Shown: piece by piece, positions 1 to 5,739 of the stretch
Numbering within the stretch: position 1 is the first letter of the stretch
Layout of the letters: each line of letters begins with the position of its first letter
Source: JBFMGS01 sp040752635
Lineage (GTDB): Bacteria; Bacillota; SHA-98; UBA4971
Length of the DNA stretch: 6,040 nt
Direction: 5' to 3'
NCBI GenBank assembly: GCA_040752635.1
Contig: JBFMGS010000095.1
Span: forward strand, 1-6,040
The notes under the pieces: model-generated
Databases searched by the model: none
Told to the model about the DNA's origin: nothing
The model's input: the letters and a program-made list of their open reading frames with translations, nothing else
Program-made: the position numbers and the translations under genes

Positions 1-423
1 GCAGCTTTTCGAGCCAGGATAAGGTGCTTTGCTGCCGAAGAGTTCAGGCACGCAAGGCTTTTGTGCCGGCTACTGCCGGAGGTTCCTGGCACCATGGGCC
101 CTGGTGAGTGGCAAGACCTGGTGAGCCAGGGCGACTTGCTTGAAATGTCCTGGTCGCCGGGGTTCCCGCAACCCCCGATGCCGCCGGGGCACCCGCCGCA
201 GCCATCACCGTACCCGCCCATACCCGAGCCGACGGTCCCCGGCACCTTTGCTGAAGGAGTCGCCAGGGCGATCGAGGGCGAAGTCGAGGCCGTAGAGGAG
301 TATTCCGAGCTCGCCGTGCTCGCACCCAACCCGGATGCGCGGGAACTGATGCTATGCATCCAAAAGGACGAGATGTATCATCTCGTTTCGTTCGAGTTCA
401 TGTACTCCATAATGCGCAGTTGA
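1..423 (+). CDS. Ferritin-like diiron protein, 5' end outside window
   Basis: The frame is open from the first base and ends at TGA 421-423, giving 140 visible residues with the N-terminus off the window. Residues about 10-24 carry an E-F-R-H motif (E14, H17) typical of helix 2 of a ferritin/rubrerythrin-like four-helix bundle. Residues about 90-107 (AIEGEVEAVEEYSELA) resemble helix 3, and D-E-M-Y-H (E124, H127) supplies the second ExxH of helix 4, so both halves of a diiron site are visible. A proline-rich stretch (about residues 52-81) joins the halves where the family usually has a short crossover. An internal TTG at 61 could be taken as a start, but it would discard the first ExxH half, so the gene is better read as continuing leftward. 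The family includes rubrerythrin-like peroxide scavengers and Mn/Fe proteins of spore-formers; substrate and partner are unknown. No transmembrane segment is visible. Confidence 0.75.
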   Translation, partial: AAFRARIRCFAAEEFRHARLLCRLLPEVPGTMGPGEWQDLVSQGDLLEMSWSPGFPQPPMPPGHPPQPSPYPPIPEPTVPGTFAEGVARAIEGEVEAVEEYSELAVLAPNPDARELMLCIQKDEMYHLVSFEFMYSIMRS

Positions 424-435
424 ACCGCGCCATTG

Positions 436-460
436 GGGCCTGGGGCAAACCCCCAGGCCC
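436..460 (+). terminator. GC-rich hairpin after ferritin-like gene
   Basis: A perfect 10-bp inverted repeat (GGGCCTGGGG 436-445, CCCCAGGCCC 451-460) with a 5-nt loop lies 12 nt after the stop of the ferritin-like gene. Position and stability fit a transcription terminator. However, it is followed only by TGGCGAGTTT and has no real U-tract, so termination may be weak, factor-assisted, or replaced by 3'-end protection. Confidence 0.5.
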
Positions 461-534
461 TGGCGAGTTTCGTCAGAATCGATGCGCGGACTGCAACCCG
501 CAGAGCTGGAAGGCTCGCGCTGCAGGGTTTGCGG

Positions 535-563
535 TTGACATGGACCATACGCCGGGTTAGAAT
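535..563 (+). promoter_or_regulatory. Sigma-A promoter of HAD phosphatase gene
   Basis: TTGACA (535-540) and TAGAAT (558-563) are separated by exactly 17 nt: a perfect -35 and a 5/6 -10. The expected transcription start, about position 570, coincides with the ribosome binding site. The HAD gene would therefore be transcribed independently of the ferritin-like gene, with a leader of only about 13 nt. Confidence 0.75.
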
Positions 564-569
564 CTGCAC

Positions 570-576
570 GGAGGGG
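570..576 (+). promoter_or_regulatory. Ribosome binding site fixing the TTG start at 583
   Basis: GGAGGGG (570-576) has its GGAGG core 8 nt before TTG 583. It selects this rare start over the upstream in-frame ATG at 433, which would lie before the promoter and encode an N-terminal extension unrelated to the HAD fold. Confidence 0.75.
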
Positions 577-582
577 AAAACA

Positions 583-1236
583 TTGAAGCTTCGCTGCGTT
601 CTCTTTGATTTCGATTTCACGCTGGCTGACTCTTCGGACCCGATCTGCAAGTGCGTGCGCTACGCTCTGGACAAGCTCGGATGTGCTGCGTGTACCGACG
701 ACCAGATCCTCCGAACCGTGGGATTGTCGCTACCGGAAATGTTCCACCGCCTCGCACCGGGCTACGATGGGAAGCGTCTTGCGACCCTTTTCATCGAGAA
801 GGCAGACGAGATCATGGTAGAAGGCACGACGATGTTCGAAGAGGTGCCGGCGGCTCTCCGTAGCATCAGGACCGCAGGAGTGAAAACCGGCATAGTATCC
901 ACCAAATTCCGGCACAGGATAGAACGGATCCTTACCGCCAACGACCTCCTGCGCTGTTTCGACGTAATAGTAGGCGCAGAAGACGTCGAGCGCCACAAAC
1001 CTGACCCCGATGGGCTCCTACGCGCAATGGCAATGCTTGGATCCGAACCCCCGGAAGCGCTCTACGTCGGCGACAGCCTAGTGGACGCGGAGGCCGCACG
1101 CCGTGCCGGGGTGGCGTTTTGCGCGGTGCTTCACGGCACGACCACGTGCTCGGAGTTCCAACCGTACGCTCCCGTTTCCATCCTGAGCGACCTGTCGGAG
1201 CTTAAGTCTCTCGTGGCCCGGTACAGCGCTGCATAA
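583..1236 (+). CDS. HAD-superfamily hydrolase (phosphoglycolate phosphatase-like)
   Basis: This 217-residue protein has all four HAD motifs. Motif I is DFDFTLADS near the N-terminus (nucleophile and acid/base Asp of DxDxT). Motif II is the Ser in GIVSTKF. Motif III is the Lys in ERHKPDP. Motif IV is YVGDSLVDAEAARRAGV. The segment between motifs I and II fits a helical C1 cap, as in phosphoglycolate phosphatase, beta-phosphoglucomutase and the pyrophosphatase PpaX, and the length matches that group. It is expected to be a cytosolic Mg-dependent phosphatase; the substrate cannot be read from sequence. The TTG start is chosen because it follows GGAGGGG and puts motif I directly at the N-terminus, as usual in this family. 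It has its own promoter and converges with the next gene. Family is secure, specificity open. Confidence 0.9.
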   Translation: MKLRCVLFDFDFTLADSSDPICKCVRYALDKLGCAACTDDQILRTVGLSLPEMFHRLAPGYDGKRLATLFIEKADEIMVEGTTMFEEVPAALRSIRTAGVKTGIVSTKFRHRIERILTANDLLRCFDVIVGAEDVERHKPDPDGLLRAMAMLGSEPPEALYVGDSLVDAEAARRAGVAFCAVLHGTTTCSEFQPYAPVSILSDLSELKSLVARYSAA

Positions 1237-1344
1237 TTCCAACGATCCCTATCTGCTTCTGTATCTATTTCCACCTGTCCAGCAATCTTTATTCCTTCGG
1301 AACGTTTTCCCAGTCCTTGAGGATCCTCATGCCTCAGTTGCCCC

Positions 1345-1983
1345 TCAGAAGTCCCGCGGCGCATCAGAAATCCGCCCAGCAAACAGGTGACACCTGTCAT
1401 TCAGTAGATGGAGCACGTATCCGTCCGGGCCATGCGTGATGATATTCAAACAGCATGTGTCCTGCCGGATCTTCCAAAAGCTTGAGCTATCGAGCCCGAG
1501 TATGCAGAGCAGTATCAGCTTGTTGACCACACGGTGGGAGACTATGGCGACCATCTCATCTGGCGCATGGGATTTCACAATGTTGTCAAGCCCGGCCATG
1601 GCACGTCTGGCAACCATACCAAGGTTCTCGCCACCGGGGAATGCAACGGTGTGCGGCGCTGTCTGCCACGCCGCGAACATTTCCGGGTAACGCGCTTGCG
1701 CCTCGTGAACCGGCAGCCCTTCCCACGCGCCGCAGTCGATGTCTGAAAGGCCATCAACAAGTTGCACTGCAAGCCCATGGGGACGGGCTATCATTCGTGC
1801 TGTGTCGCTGGCGCGCGCTAGAGGACTCGAATACACAGCGCTGAGTCTCACATGCGCCAGCGCGGCGCTTGTAGCCTCGGCCTGCGTGATTCCCGTGTCG
1901 TCAAGGGGGATATCGGCTCTGCCTCTGAATACTTCCTCCTTATTCCATCTGGTCTGGCCATGTCGGATGAGGACGATCTTCAC
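1345..1983 (-). CDS. Histidine phosphatase family protein (phosphoglycerate mutase-like)
   Basis: The product is 212 residues. The N-terminal VLIRHGQTRWN carries the R-H-G catalytic loop (His8 is the phospho-acceptor). SSPLARASDTA supplies the conserved Arg (R57). The LSDIDCGAWEG segment contains the acid residue of the GxWEG motif (E88). IVSHRVVNKLIL carries the second catalytic His (H150). This is the branch-2 histidine phosphatase layout shared by cofactor-dependent phosphoglycerate mutase-like proteins, alpha-ribazole phosphatase (CobC) and broad-specificity phosphatases. No cobalamin gene is nearby, so no specific role is given. I chose GTG 1983 because AAAGGAG (1995-2001) precedes it and the family starts right at the RHG strand. 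An in-frame ATG at 2010 would add nine residues but has no ribosome binding site. It converges with the HAD gene across about 108 nt and may have its own promoter. Confidence 0.88.
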   Translation of the reverse strand: MKIVLIRHGQTRWNKEEVFRGRADIPLDDTGITQAEATSAALAHVRLSAVYSSPLARASDTARMIARPHGLAVQLVDGLSDIDCGAWEGLPVHEAQARYPEMFAAWQTAPHTVAFPGGENLGMVARRAMAGLDNIVKSHAPDEMVAIVSHRVVNKLILLCILGLDSSSFWKIRQDTCCLNIITHGPDGYVLHLLNDRCHLFAGRISDAPRDF

Positions 1984-1994
1984 CTGTCCGCTGA

Positions 1995-2001
1995 CTCCTT
2001 T
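1995..2001 (-). promoter_or_regulatory. Ribosome binding site of histidine phosphatase gene
   Basis: On the minus strand AAAGGAG lies 11 nt before GTG 1983. It is inside the coding sequence if the ATG at 2010 is used, which argues for the GTG start. Confidence 0.55.
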
Positions 2002-2028
2002 CCGGGGCATGTGATCTTGAGGCAGGAC

Positions 2029-2328
2029 CTACGTACGGCTATATCTTACCAGGATTGGTTGCAGGACACAATCACCGCAAAAGCTCCAGCCAGGATCTAG
2101 AGGTACGACCGGGGCTACAGCGTGATACAACGCTCCATTAAGAACGCTGAGCTGAAACCTGGGTTTCACCCGAGATTCCTTGATCGCCAGCCGCGTTTTC
2201 GTAGTTATGGGGGCATCCACATCCTGCGGAGGGATGATTTTCCATATAATGACAGGGTTCTGAAAGGTACCGCCGAAGTCTAACTTGAAACGGGGAGTCC
2301 CCGTGTCTCTGAGGTCTTTGACTCCCAT
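2029..2328 (-). CDS. Weak hypothetical reading frame, doubtful gene
   Basis: A minus-strand frame of about 99 residues begins with MGVKDLRDTG and ends at TAG 2029-2031. Its composition is protein-like, with a mix of charged and hydrophobic residues and a CGDC pair near the C-terminus, but I recognise no family. There is no ribosome binding site before the ATG at 2328 or the in-frame TTG at 2349. A second minus-strand frame is also open over much of the same interval, and the putative phosphatase promoter overlaps the 3' end. It could be a small orphan gene, a decayed gene or chance. It is listed because 2011-2436 otherwise holds no gene. Confidence 0.22.
   Translation of the reverse strand: MGVKDLRDTGTPRFKLDFGGTFQNPVIIWKIIPPQDVDAPITTKTRLAIKESRVKPRFQLSVLNGALYHAVAPVVPLDPGWSFCGDCVLQPILVRYSRT
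2043..2071 (-). promoter_or_regulatory. Possible promoter of histidine phosphatase gene
   Basis: On the minus strand TTGTGT (3/6 match to the -35) and TAAGAT (4/6 match to the -10) are 17 nt apart, giving an expected start near 2036, about 53 nt before GTG 1983. It is plausible because the phosphatase has no convincing upstream co-transcribed gene, but the match is only moderate. Confidence 0.35.
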
Positions 2329-2436
2329 CCCCGATGGAGGCCCGAACAAGTTTCATGGGGGTCTCGGGACGGCTGGATCGCATATCCCATTAGCTGGCAG
2401 AACGAAGGAGGTGGCAGGCAGCGCCCCCGACCGCCC

Positions 2437-2609
2437 GTGAAGGCAGGGATCTTTGCGCCGCCAAAGCCGATGAAGAAAAAAGGGGTGAGACAACACGCTG
2501 AGAATAGGCCGAAATGGCTCCGTGCCGTGAGATCGATGCTTTACGGCCTCGCATGTGGCACGGGTGTGTTTATCGTTCTCCTGCCGATCGTGGCACGGCT
2601 TACGGGGAC
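2437..2609 (+). CDS. N-terminus of a small membrane protein, cut by assembly gap
   Basis: This plus-strand frame runs into the run of Ns. A lysine/arginine-rich N-terminus (MKKKGVRQHAENRPKWLRAV from the ATG at 2470) is followed by one clear hydrophobic segment (MLYGLACGTGVFIVLLPIVA), the pattern expected of a cytoplasmic N-terminus plus first membrane helix. The start is unsettled: GTG 2437 and ATG 2470 are both in frame and neither has a good ribosome binding site. A strong AAGGAGGT (2405-2412) is 24 nt before the GTG, too far to be normal. Small multi-helix membrane proteins of Bacillota can begin this way, but I cannot name a family from so little. Its 3' part is lost in the gap, and it would converge with the operon on the other side. 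Confidence 0.4.
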
Positions 2610-2709
2610 NNNNNNNNNNNNNNNNNNNNNNNNNNNNNNNNNNNNNNNNNNNNNNNNNNNNNNNNNNNNNNNNNNNNNNNNNNNNNNNNNNNNNNNNNNN
2701 NNNNNNNNN
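2610..2709. other. Assembly gap (100 Ns)
   Basis: Exactly 100 unknown bases, the conventional placeholder for a gap of unknown length. It removes the 3' end of the COG2122 gene and most of the plus-strand membrane protein. Reading frames drawn through it are artificial. Confidence 0.98.
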
Positions 2710-3209
2710 ATGGGAGTGTCCGCAGGCTTTACCAGGATACCGATCTTGCTTGAGAACCTGGACTCCCCGGCGAAGATGGCAACCTTTCTCTCCTTTGATG
2801 TTTGGATGAATATATCCCCTCCGTTTTCGACAATGGCCTGGCTGGACTCTTCGAGTAGCGCACTACCAACTATCTCCGCAAAGGCGCCCGCCACAGCCGC
2901 CATCGGACCGACACCGGCAAACGAAGCTGACTCGGCCATGAGCCTGGCAATCGGCGGGGCGTCCTCCGTAGTCGCGTAAGGTGTAAGTGCCACAAGAAAC
3001 GCAGGATGGCGCAGTATGTATCGCTCGAGCTCGCTTGTGTGACTGTTGATTAGCTCAGTCACACGGCGGATCTGGCGCTCCGCCGTTGGCTCGAGCGATC
3101 TGTCAATAGCCACGTACAGGTCTGTTTTCTTCACTCTTACGGTGAAGCTGAAGAGGTCGTTGCTCTTGGTCGCATTCCGATATGTCCTCTCTACGTACGC
3201 CTTACGCAC
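2710..3209 (-). CDS. UPF0280/COG2122 ApbE-like protein, 3' end in gap
   Basis: 166 residues are visible before the gap. Hallmarks of COG2122 (UPF0280, distantly related to ApbE flavin transferase) are an N-terminal YVERTYRN and VRVKKTDLYVAID stretch, a central LERYILRHPAFLVALTPY, the glycine-rich GVGPMAAVAGAFAE (about residues 99-112), and VENGGDIFI (about 127-135). Family members are usually near 240 residues, so roughly 70 are missing. COG2122 genes recur beside COG1900 genes, and in methanogens the family has been tied to homocysteine synthesis at low sulfide; its exact reaction is unsettled. GTG 3209 follows GGAGG (3221-3225) by 11 nt; TTG 3218 is the alternative but sits only 2 nt after it. 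The gene follows the ferredoxin by 66 nt and should be the last visible gene of the SAM-regulated operon. Confidence 0.85.
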
Positions 3210-3275
3210 TGCTTTCAACGCCTCCCGGCCTTTTCCTTCGAAGGCCGTCCAGCTTCTCTTGACACAGGGCTCAAT

Positions 3276-3488
3276 TCATCGCACATGCCAATTCATTGCG
3301 GCTTTAGCTCCAAGAGCACGGGTTGGGCAGGCTTGAAGGCACAGCTCGCAGCCGATACAGTATTCCGGCCTGAACCGCAGAGTCATTTCGGGCCGTTTCA
3401 ACGTGAGCGCCCCGTAGGGACACACCCCCGTGCACGCTCCACATTGTATGCATTTTCCAGAATCAAGAGATATCTCCTTACTTTGCAC
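3276..3488 (-). CDS. 2x[4Fe-4S] ferredoxin
   Basis: A 70-residue protein with two complete cluster motifs: C13-IQ-C-GA-C-TGV-C23-P and C44-IG-C-EL-C-LQA-C54-P, each CxxCxxCxxxCP. It belongs to the small cytosolic clostridial-type ferredoxins, which carry low-potential electrons. In methanogens the COG1900 partner is an iron-sulfur protein that often also carries an NIL domain; none is present here. The likely role is to supply electrons for reducing the sulfur-carbon intermediate during homocysteine formation (inferred from context). GTG 3488 is preferred because GGAGG (3500-3504) lies 11 nt upstream; it overlaps the end of the COG1900 gene by 11 nt. An in-frame TTG at 3533 would overlap further and lacks a ribosome binding site. 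A strong AAGGAG (3474-3479) inside the gene points at an out-of-frame TTG. Confidence 0.88.
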   Translation of the reverse strand: MQSKEISLDSGKCIQCGACTGVCPYGALTLKRPEMTLRFRPEYCIGCELCLQACPTRALGAKAAMNWHVR

Positions 3489-4692
3489 CTTTGATTGTTC
3501 CTCCAGTATTGACCCCGGGGGAAGAAACGTCAAAAGCCCCGGGAAGCGGTTGGACGGGTTCTGTTAGGGTGAACTTGCCCTGTGATATCCACTGCTTCAG
3601 GATATTGGCGATCTCTCTCGCCTTGGCATAGCTGGATAGCGGAACCGTAGGCACCTCTCTACCAAGAACGGTGATGGTGCCTGACTTCAGTTGAGCGTAG
3701 GTGACTTCGCCCAGGGTTTTAGGCTCCTTCGAGGGATAATCGGCGCTATAGTCAACGACTGGGGCTACTATGTCTTCGTCCCTCACCGTGGTGTACTGGA
3801 GTATCTCCTCGTCCAGGATGGGAATTGGGATTCCGACTCCGACCACCAGGGTTGCGCCATATCCCACGAAACTTGCACCCACCAGCCAATCGGGGCTCAT
3901 CCCCTTGAGGTCGCCTATTACTGCGAGGGTACCCGCACTGATCTTGGGGACGCCATTTGGGCCTCTCGGAACATCAGGGGAATGTTGAGAGCCGTACCAG
4001 GCCACATAGCCAACTCCTCCGCCCAGGAATATCCGGGTGCCGACCCCGATGGTCTTGTAGAACGGGTCGTTCAAGAGAGGACTCAATTGCCCGGCGCTCG
4101 AATAGCTGGCCGATCCTAGATTGGGTTTGAGCATTCCCATGTAGGTATAGATAGGCCTGTCAGAAAGATTTACCGCCACGTTGTAGTTTTGATAAGCGTT
4201 ACGCGGATTGAATAGGGTAGCATAGCTGAGGTCACGGATAGTTATCATCTTCCTGAGCTCTCTTCGCGGATAGCAATCAGTACCGTAAGCGGTGGCAACA
4301 AGCTCTATTTCTTTACCAGCAACAAGGTCCGAGATAACGTGTCCGCCCCCGTAGAGGAACTGACCTGGATATGGACTATTCAGCGGATCATCATCACGGA
4401 GCTCTGTCGCGCCGATATATGCATCGACGGCTGCCAGGCCGGCATAAGCCATTACGCCGTTCAGCCACACCTTTTGCATCTTAATGCGAGGACTGGAATG
4501 ACCGAAATTGAGAAAGGCCCCGGACGAGCACATAGCGCCGAAGGTTCCTGTGGTCACCACATCGACTTCTGCTGCCGCCTTCTTTACACCCTTTTCGCGC
4601 GCGATGGTTATCACCTCTTCGGCTGTGACCACTATGGCCTTCCCTTGCCTTATCTTCTCGTTAATCTCCTGGATCGTCTTCCGTCTTGCCAT
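3478..4692 (-). CDS. Homocysteine biosynthesis protein, COG1900/DUF39
   Basis: 404 residues, close to family length. The N-terminus (KTIQEINEKIRQGKAIVVTAEE) and the conserved TTGTFGAMCSSGAFLNFGH and AYGTDCYPRRELR blocks identify DUF39. The glycine-rich YGGGHVISDLVAGKEIEL and the later LGGGVGYVAWYGSQH are also typical. In Methanosarcina, COG1900 is known genetically to be needed to make homocysteine from aspartate semialdehyde and sulfide, with conserved cysteines proposed to carry persulfide sulfur. This protein has only two cysteines, C55 and C140, and both lie in those motifs. No CBS domains are fused to the C-terminus, as occurs in some relatives; instead a separate ferredoxin overlaps its stop. 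The ATG is preceded by AGGGGGT (4700-4706) with a 7-nt spacer. It lies 41 nt after the methyltransferase gene, which would consume its product, and is probably controlled by the upstream SAM riboswitch. Confidence 0.9.
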   Translation of the reverse strand: MARRKTIQEINEKIRQGKAIVVTAEEVITIAREKGVKKAAAEVDVVTTGTFGAMCSSGAFLNFGHSSPRIKMQKVWLNGVMAYAGLAAVDAYIGATELRDDDPLNSPYPGQFLYGGGHVISDLVAGKEIELVATAYGTDCYPRRELRKMITIRDLSYATLFNPRNAYQNYNVAVNLSDRPIYTYMGMLKPNLGSASYSSAGQLSPLLNDPFYKTIGVGTRIFLGGGVGYVAWYGSQHSPDVPRGPNGVPKISAGTLAVIGDLKGMSPDWLVGASFVGYGATLVVGVGIPIPILDEEILQYTTVRDEDIVAPVVDYSADYPSKEPKTLGEVTYAQLKSGTITVLGREVPTVPLSSYAKAREIANILKQWISQGKFTLTEPVQPLPGAFDVSSPGVNTGGTIKGAK

Positions 4693-4733
4693 ATGTTACA
4701 CCCCCTATGTAGAACGCTGCACTCATCACTCAG

Positions 4734-5645
4734 CTATAACCGAAACTTCCAGTTGCTGCGCATTCTTTGGAAGACCTCGTTTGCCGTGGCGGGCTCACGC
4801 AACTTTCCGAGCCGACGCCGGATAGCCCTGATATGTTCAGGTGTGGTGCCGCAACAACCACCTACGATGCTCGCACCAGCTCGAACGAGCTCCTCTGCAT
4901 GCTCGGCCATCGTCTCAGGTGTCTCCGGGTAAACGGCAACCCCATTAACAAGTTCCGGCAGACCTGCGTTAGGCTCGGCGGATATCGGGATACTGCTGAC
5001 TCTTGACATCGCGTGGATGACGCCCACCATGTCGGAAGGGCCAACTGAGCAATTCGCACCTACCGCGAACGCCCCCAAGGTTCGGCTCACAGCTACCGCG
5101 GTGGCAGGATCATCTCCCATCAGGGTCCGACCGCCCCGGTCAAAGGAGAGGTGGCATATGACCGGTAGATCTGTCGTGTCCCTAGCTGCCATCAGGGCGC
5201 ACCCGGCCTCGTCCAGTGAGGACATGGTCTCGATTGAGATGATGTCAGCTCCGGCATCCCGGAAGGCTCGCACCTGCTCCTTGAAGGCCTCGTAGCAGGT
5301 ATGAAAGTCAACATCGCCAAGAGGCTCCATCAGCCTGCCTGTTGGCCCCATCGAAGCAGCTACAAGAACACCCATACCCTCTGTGGCTTCCTTGGCAAGC
5401 CTCACCCCGGCGTAGTTAAGTTCGTAAGCCCTCTCGGACAGACCGTAGTTACCGAGCTTGATCCTGTTTCCGCCGAATGTGTTGGTCTCCACAATGTCTG
5501 CACCTGCATTTGCGTAAGACCGGTGTATCTCTTTAATCCAATCAGGGCGGGAGACGTTCAGAAGCTCGGGGCACTCTCCGGGTTTCAGCCCGAGCGTCTG
5601 AAGCATTGTCCCCATGGCCCCATCCAAGAACAGCAGATCTCTCAT
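4734..5645 (-). CDS. Homocysteine S-methyltransferase domain protein (MetH N-terminal type)
   Basis: 303 residues matching the homocysteine-binding barrel of cobalamin-dependent methionine synthase. Diagnostic stretches are FLDGAMGTMLQ (6-16), ADIVETNTFGGN (49-60) and ISIETMSSLDEA (136-147). The zinc ligands are C199 in GANCSVG and C264-C265 in GGCCGTTPEH. The zinc site activates the homocysteine thiol for methyl transfer. The protein ends after this module: there is no folate-binding, cobalamin-binding or reactivation domain and none follows in the operon. It must therefore work with partners encoded elsewhere or use another methyl donor. ATG 5645 is fixed by GAGGTGG (5650-5656) 4 nt upstream and an in-frame TGA at 5655-5657. 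It is the first gene after the SAM riboswitch, which fits an end-product-controlled methionine step. Confidence 0.9.
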   Translation of the reverse strand: MRDLLFLDGAMGTMLQTLGLKPGECPELLNVSRPDWIKEIHRSYANAGADIVETNTFGGNRIKLGNYGLSERAYELNYAGVRLAKEATEGMGVLVAASMGPTGRLMEPLGDVDFHTCYEAFKEQVRAFRDAGADIISIETMSSLDEAGCALMAARDTTDLPVICHLSFDRGGRTLMGDDPATAVAVSRTLGAFAVGANCSVGPSDMVGVIHAMSRVSSIPISAEPNAGLPELVNGVAVYPETPETMAEHAEELVRAGASIVGGCCGTTPEHIRAIRRRLGKLREPATANEVFQRMRSNWKFRL

Positions 5646-5649
5646 TTCA

Positions 5650-5656
5650 CCACCTC
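5650..5656 (-). promoter_or_regulatory. Ribosome binding site of methyltransferase gene
   Basis: GAGGTGG on the minus strand sits 4 nt before ATG 5645. A second SD-like AAGGAG (5662-5667) is 16 nt upstream and too far for this start. Confidence 0.65.
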
Positions 5657-5739
5657 AGTTGCTCCTTAGTTTTGATGTCCCCTCAGCCTGTGTGTTCTCG
5701 AGAGCAGAGCCGTCGCCGGCCATGACTCAGCGAAGGCCT

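Larger units (their letters stand above)
2011..2436. other. Intergenic stretch without a convincing gene
   Basis: Apart from the doubtful minus-strand frame and the possible phosphatase promoter, this stretch holds small palindromes: TGAAACC-TG-GGTTTCA at 2153-2168 and ACGGGG-AGT-CCCCGT around 2289-2303. It also has an isolated AAGGAGGT at 2405-2412 with no start codon at a usable distance. No RNA gene, transposase remnant or repeat array is visible. Confidence 0.5.

Noticed and set aside
433..582. N-terminal extension of the HAD protein from ATG 433
   Set aside because: It would start inside the GC-rich hairpin, before the promoter, without a ribosome binding site; family members begin at motif I.
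1318..1329. Perfect 12-bp palindrome TGAGGATCCTCA between the convergent phosphatase genes
   Set aside because: It is short, with no U-run on either strand and no loop, so it is not a convincing terminator; no repeat copies are seen.
1383..1397. Inverted repeat ACAGGTG-A-CACCTGT
   Set aside because: It lies inside the 3' part of the histidine phosphatase coding sequence; as a lone site there it is most simply chance.
1131..1400. Minus-strand frame continuing past the histidine phosphatase and into the HAD gene
   Set aside because: It overlaps two well-supported genes, has no ribosome binding site and no recognisable domain.
2245..2250. TATAAT on the plus strand
   Set aside because: No acceptable -35 lies 16-18 nt upstream and no gene starts at a sensible distance.
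2541..2709. Extension of the COG2122 protein through the Ns into plus-side sequence near 2541
   Set aside because: The frame through a gap of unknown length is meaningless, and the residues left of the gap do not resemble the family.
5655..5723. 22-codon minus-strand frame between terminator and methyltransferase gene, ending 9 nt before its ATG
   Set aside because: It has no ribosome binding site, shows no methionine-rich or attenuator-like codon pattern, and regulation is already explained by the riboswitch.
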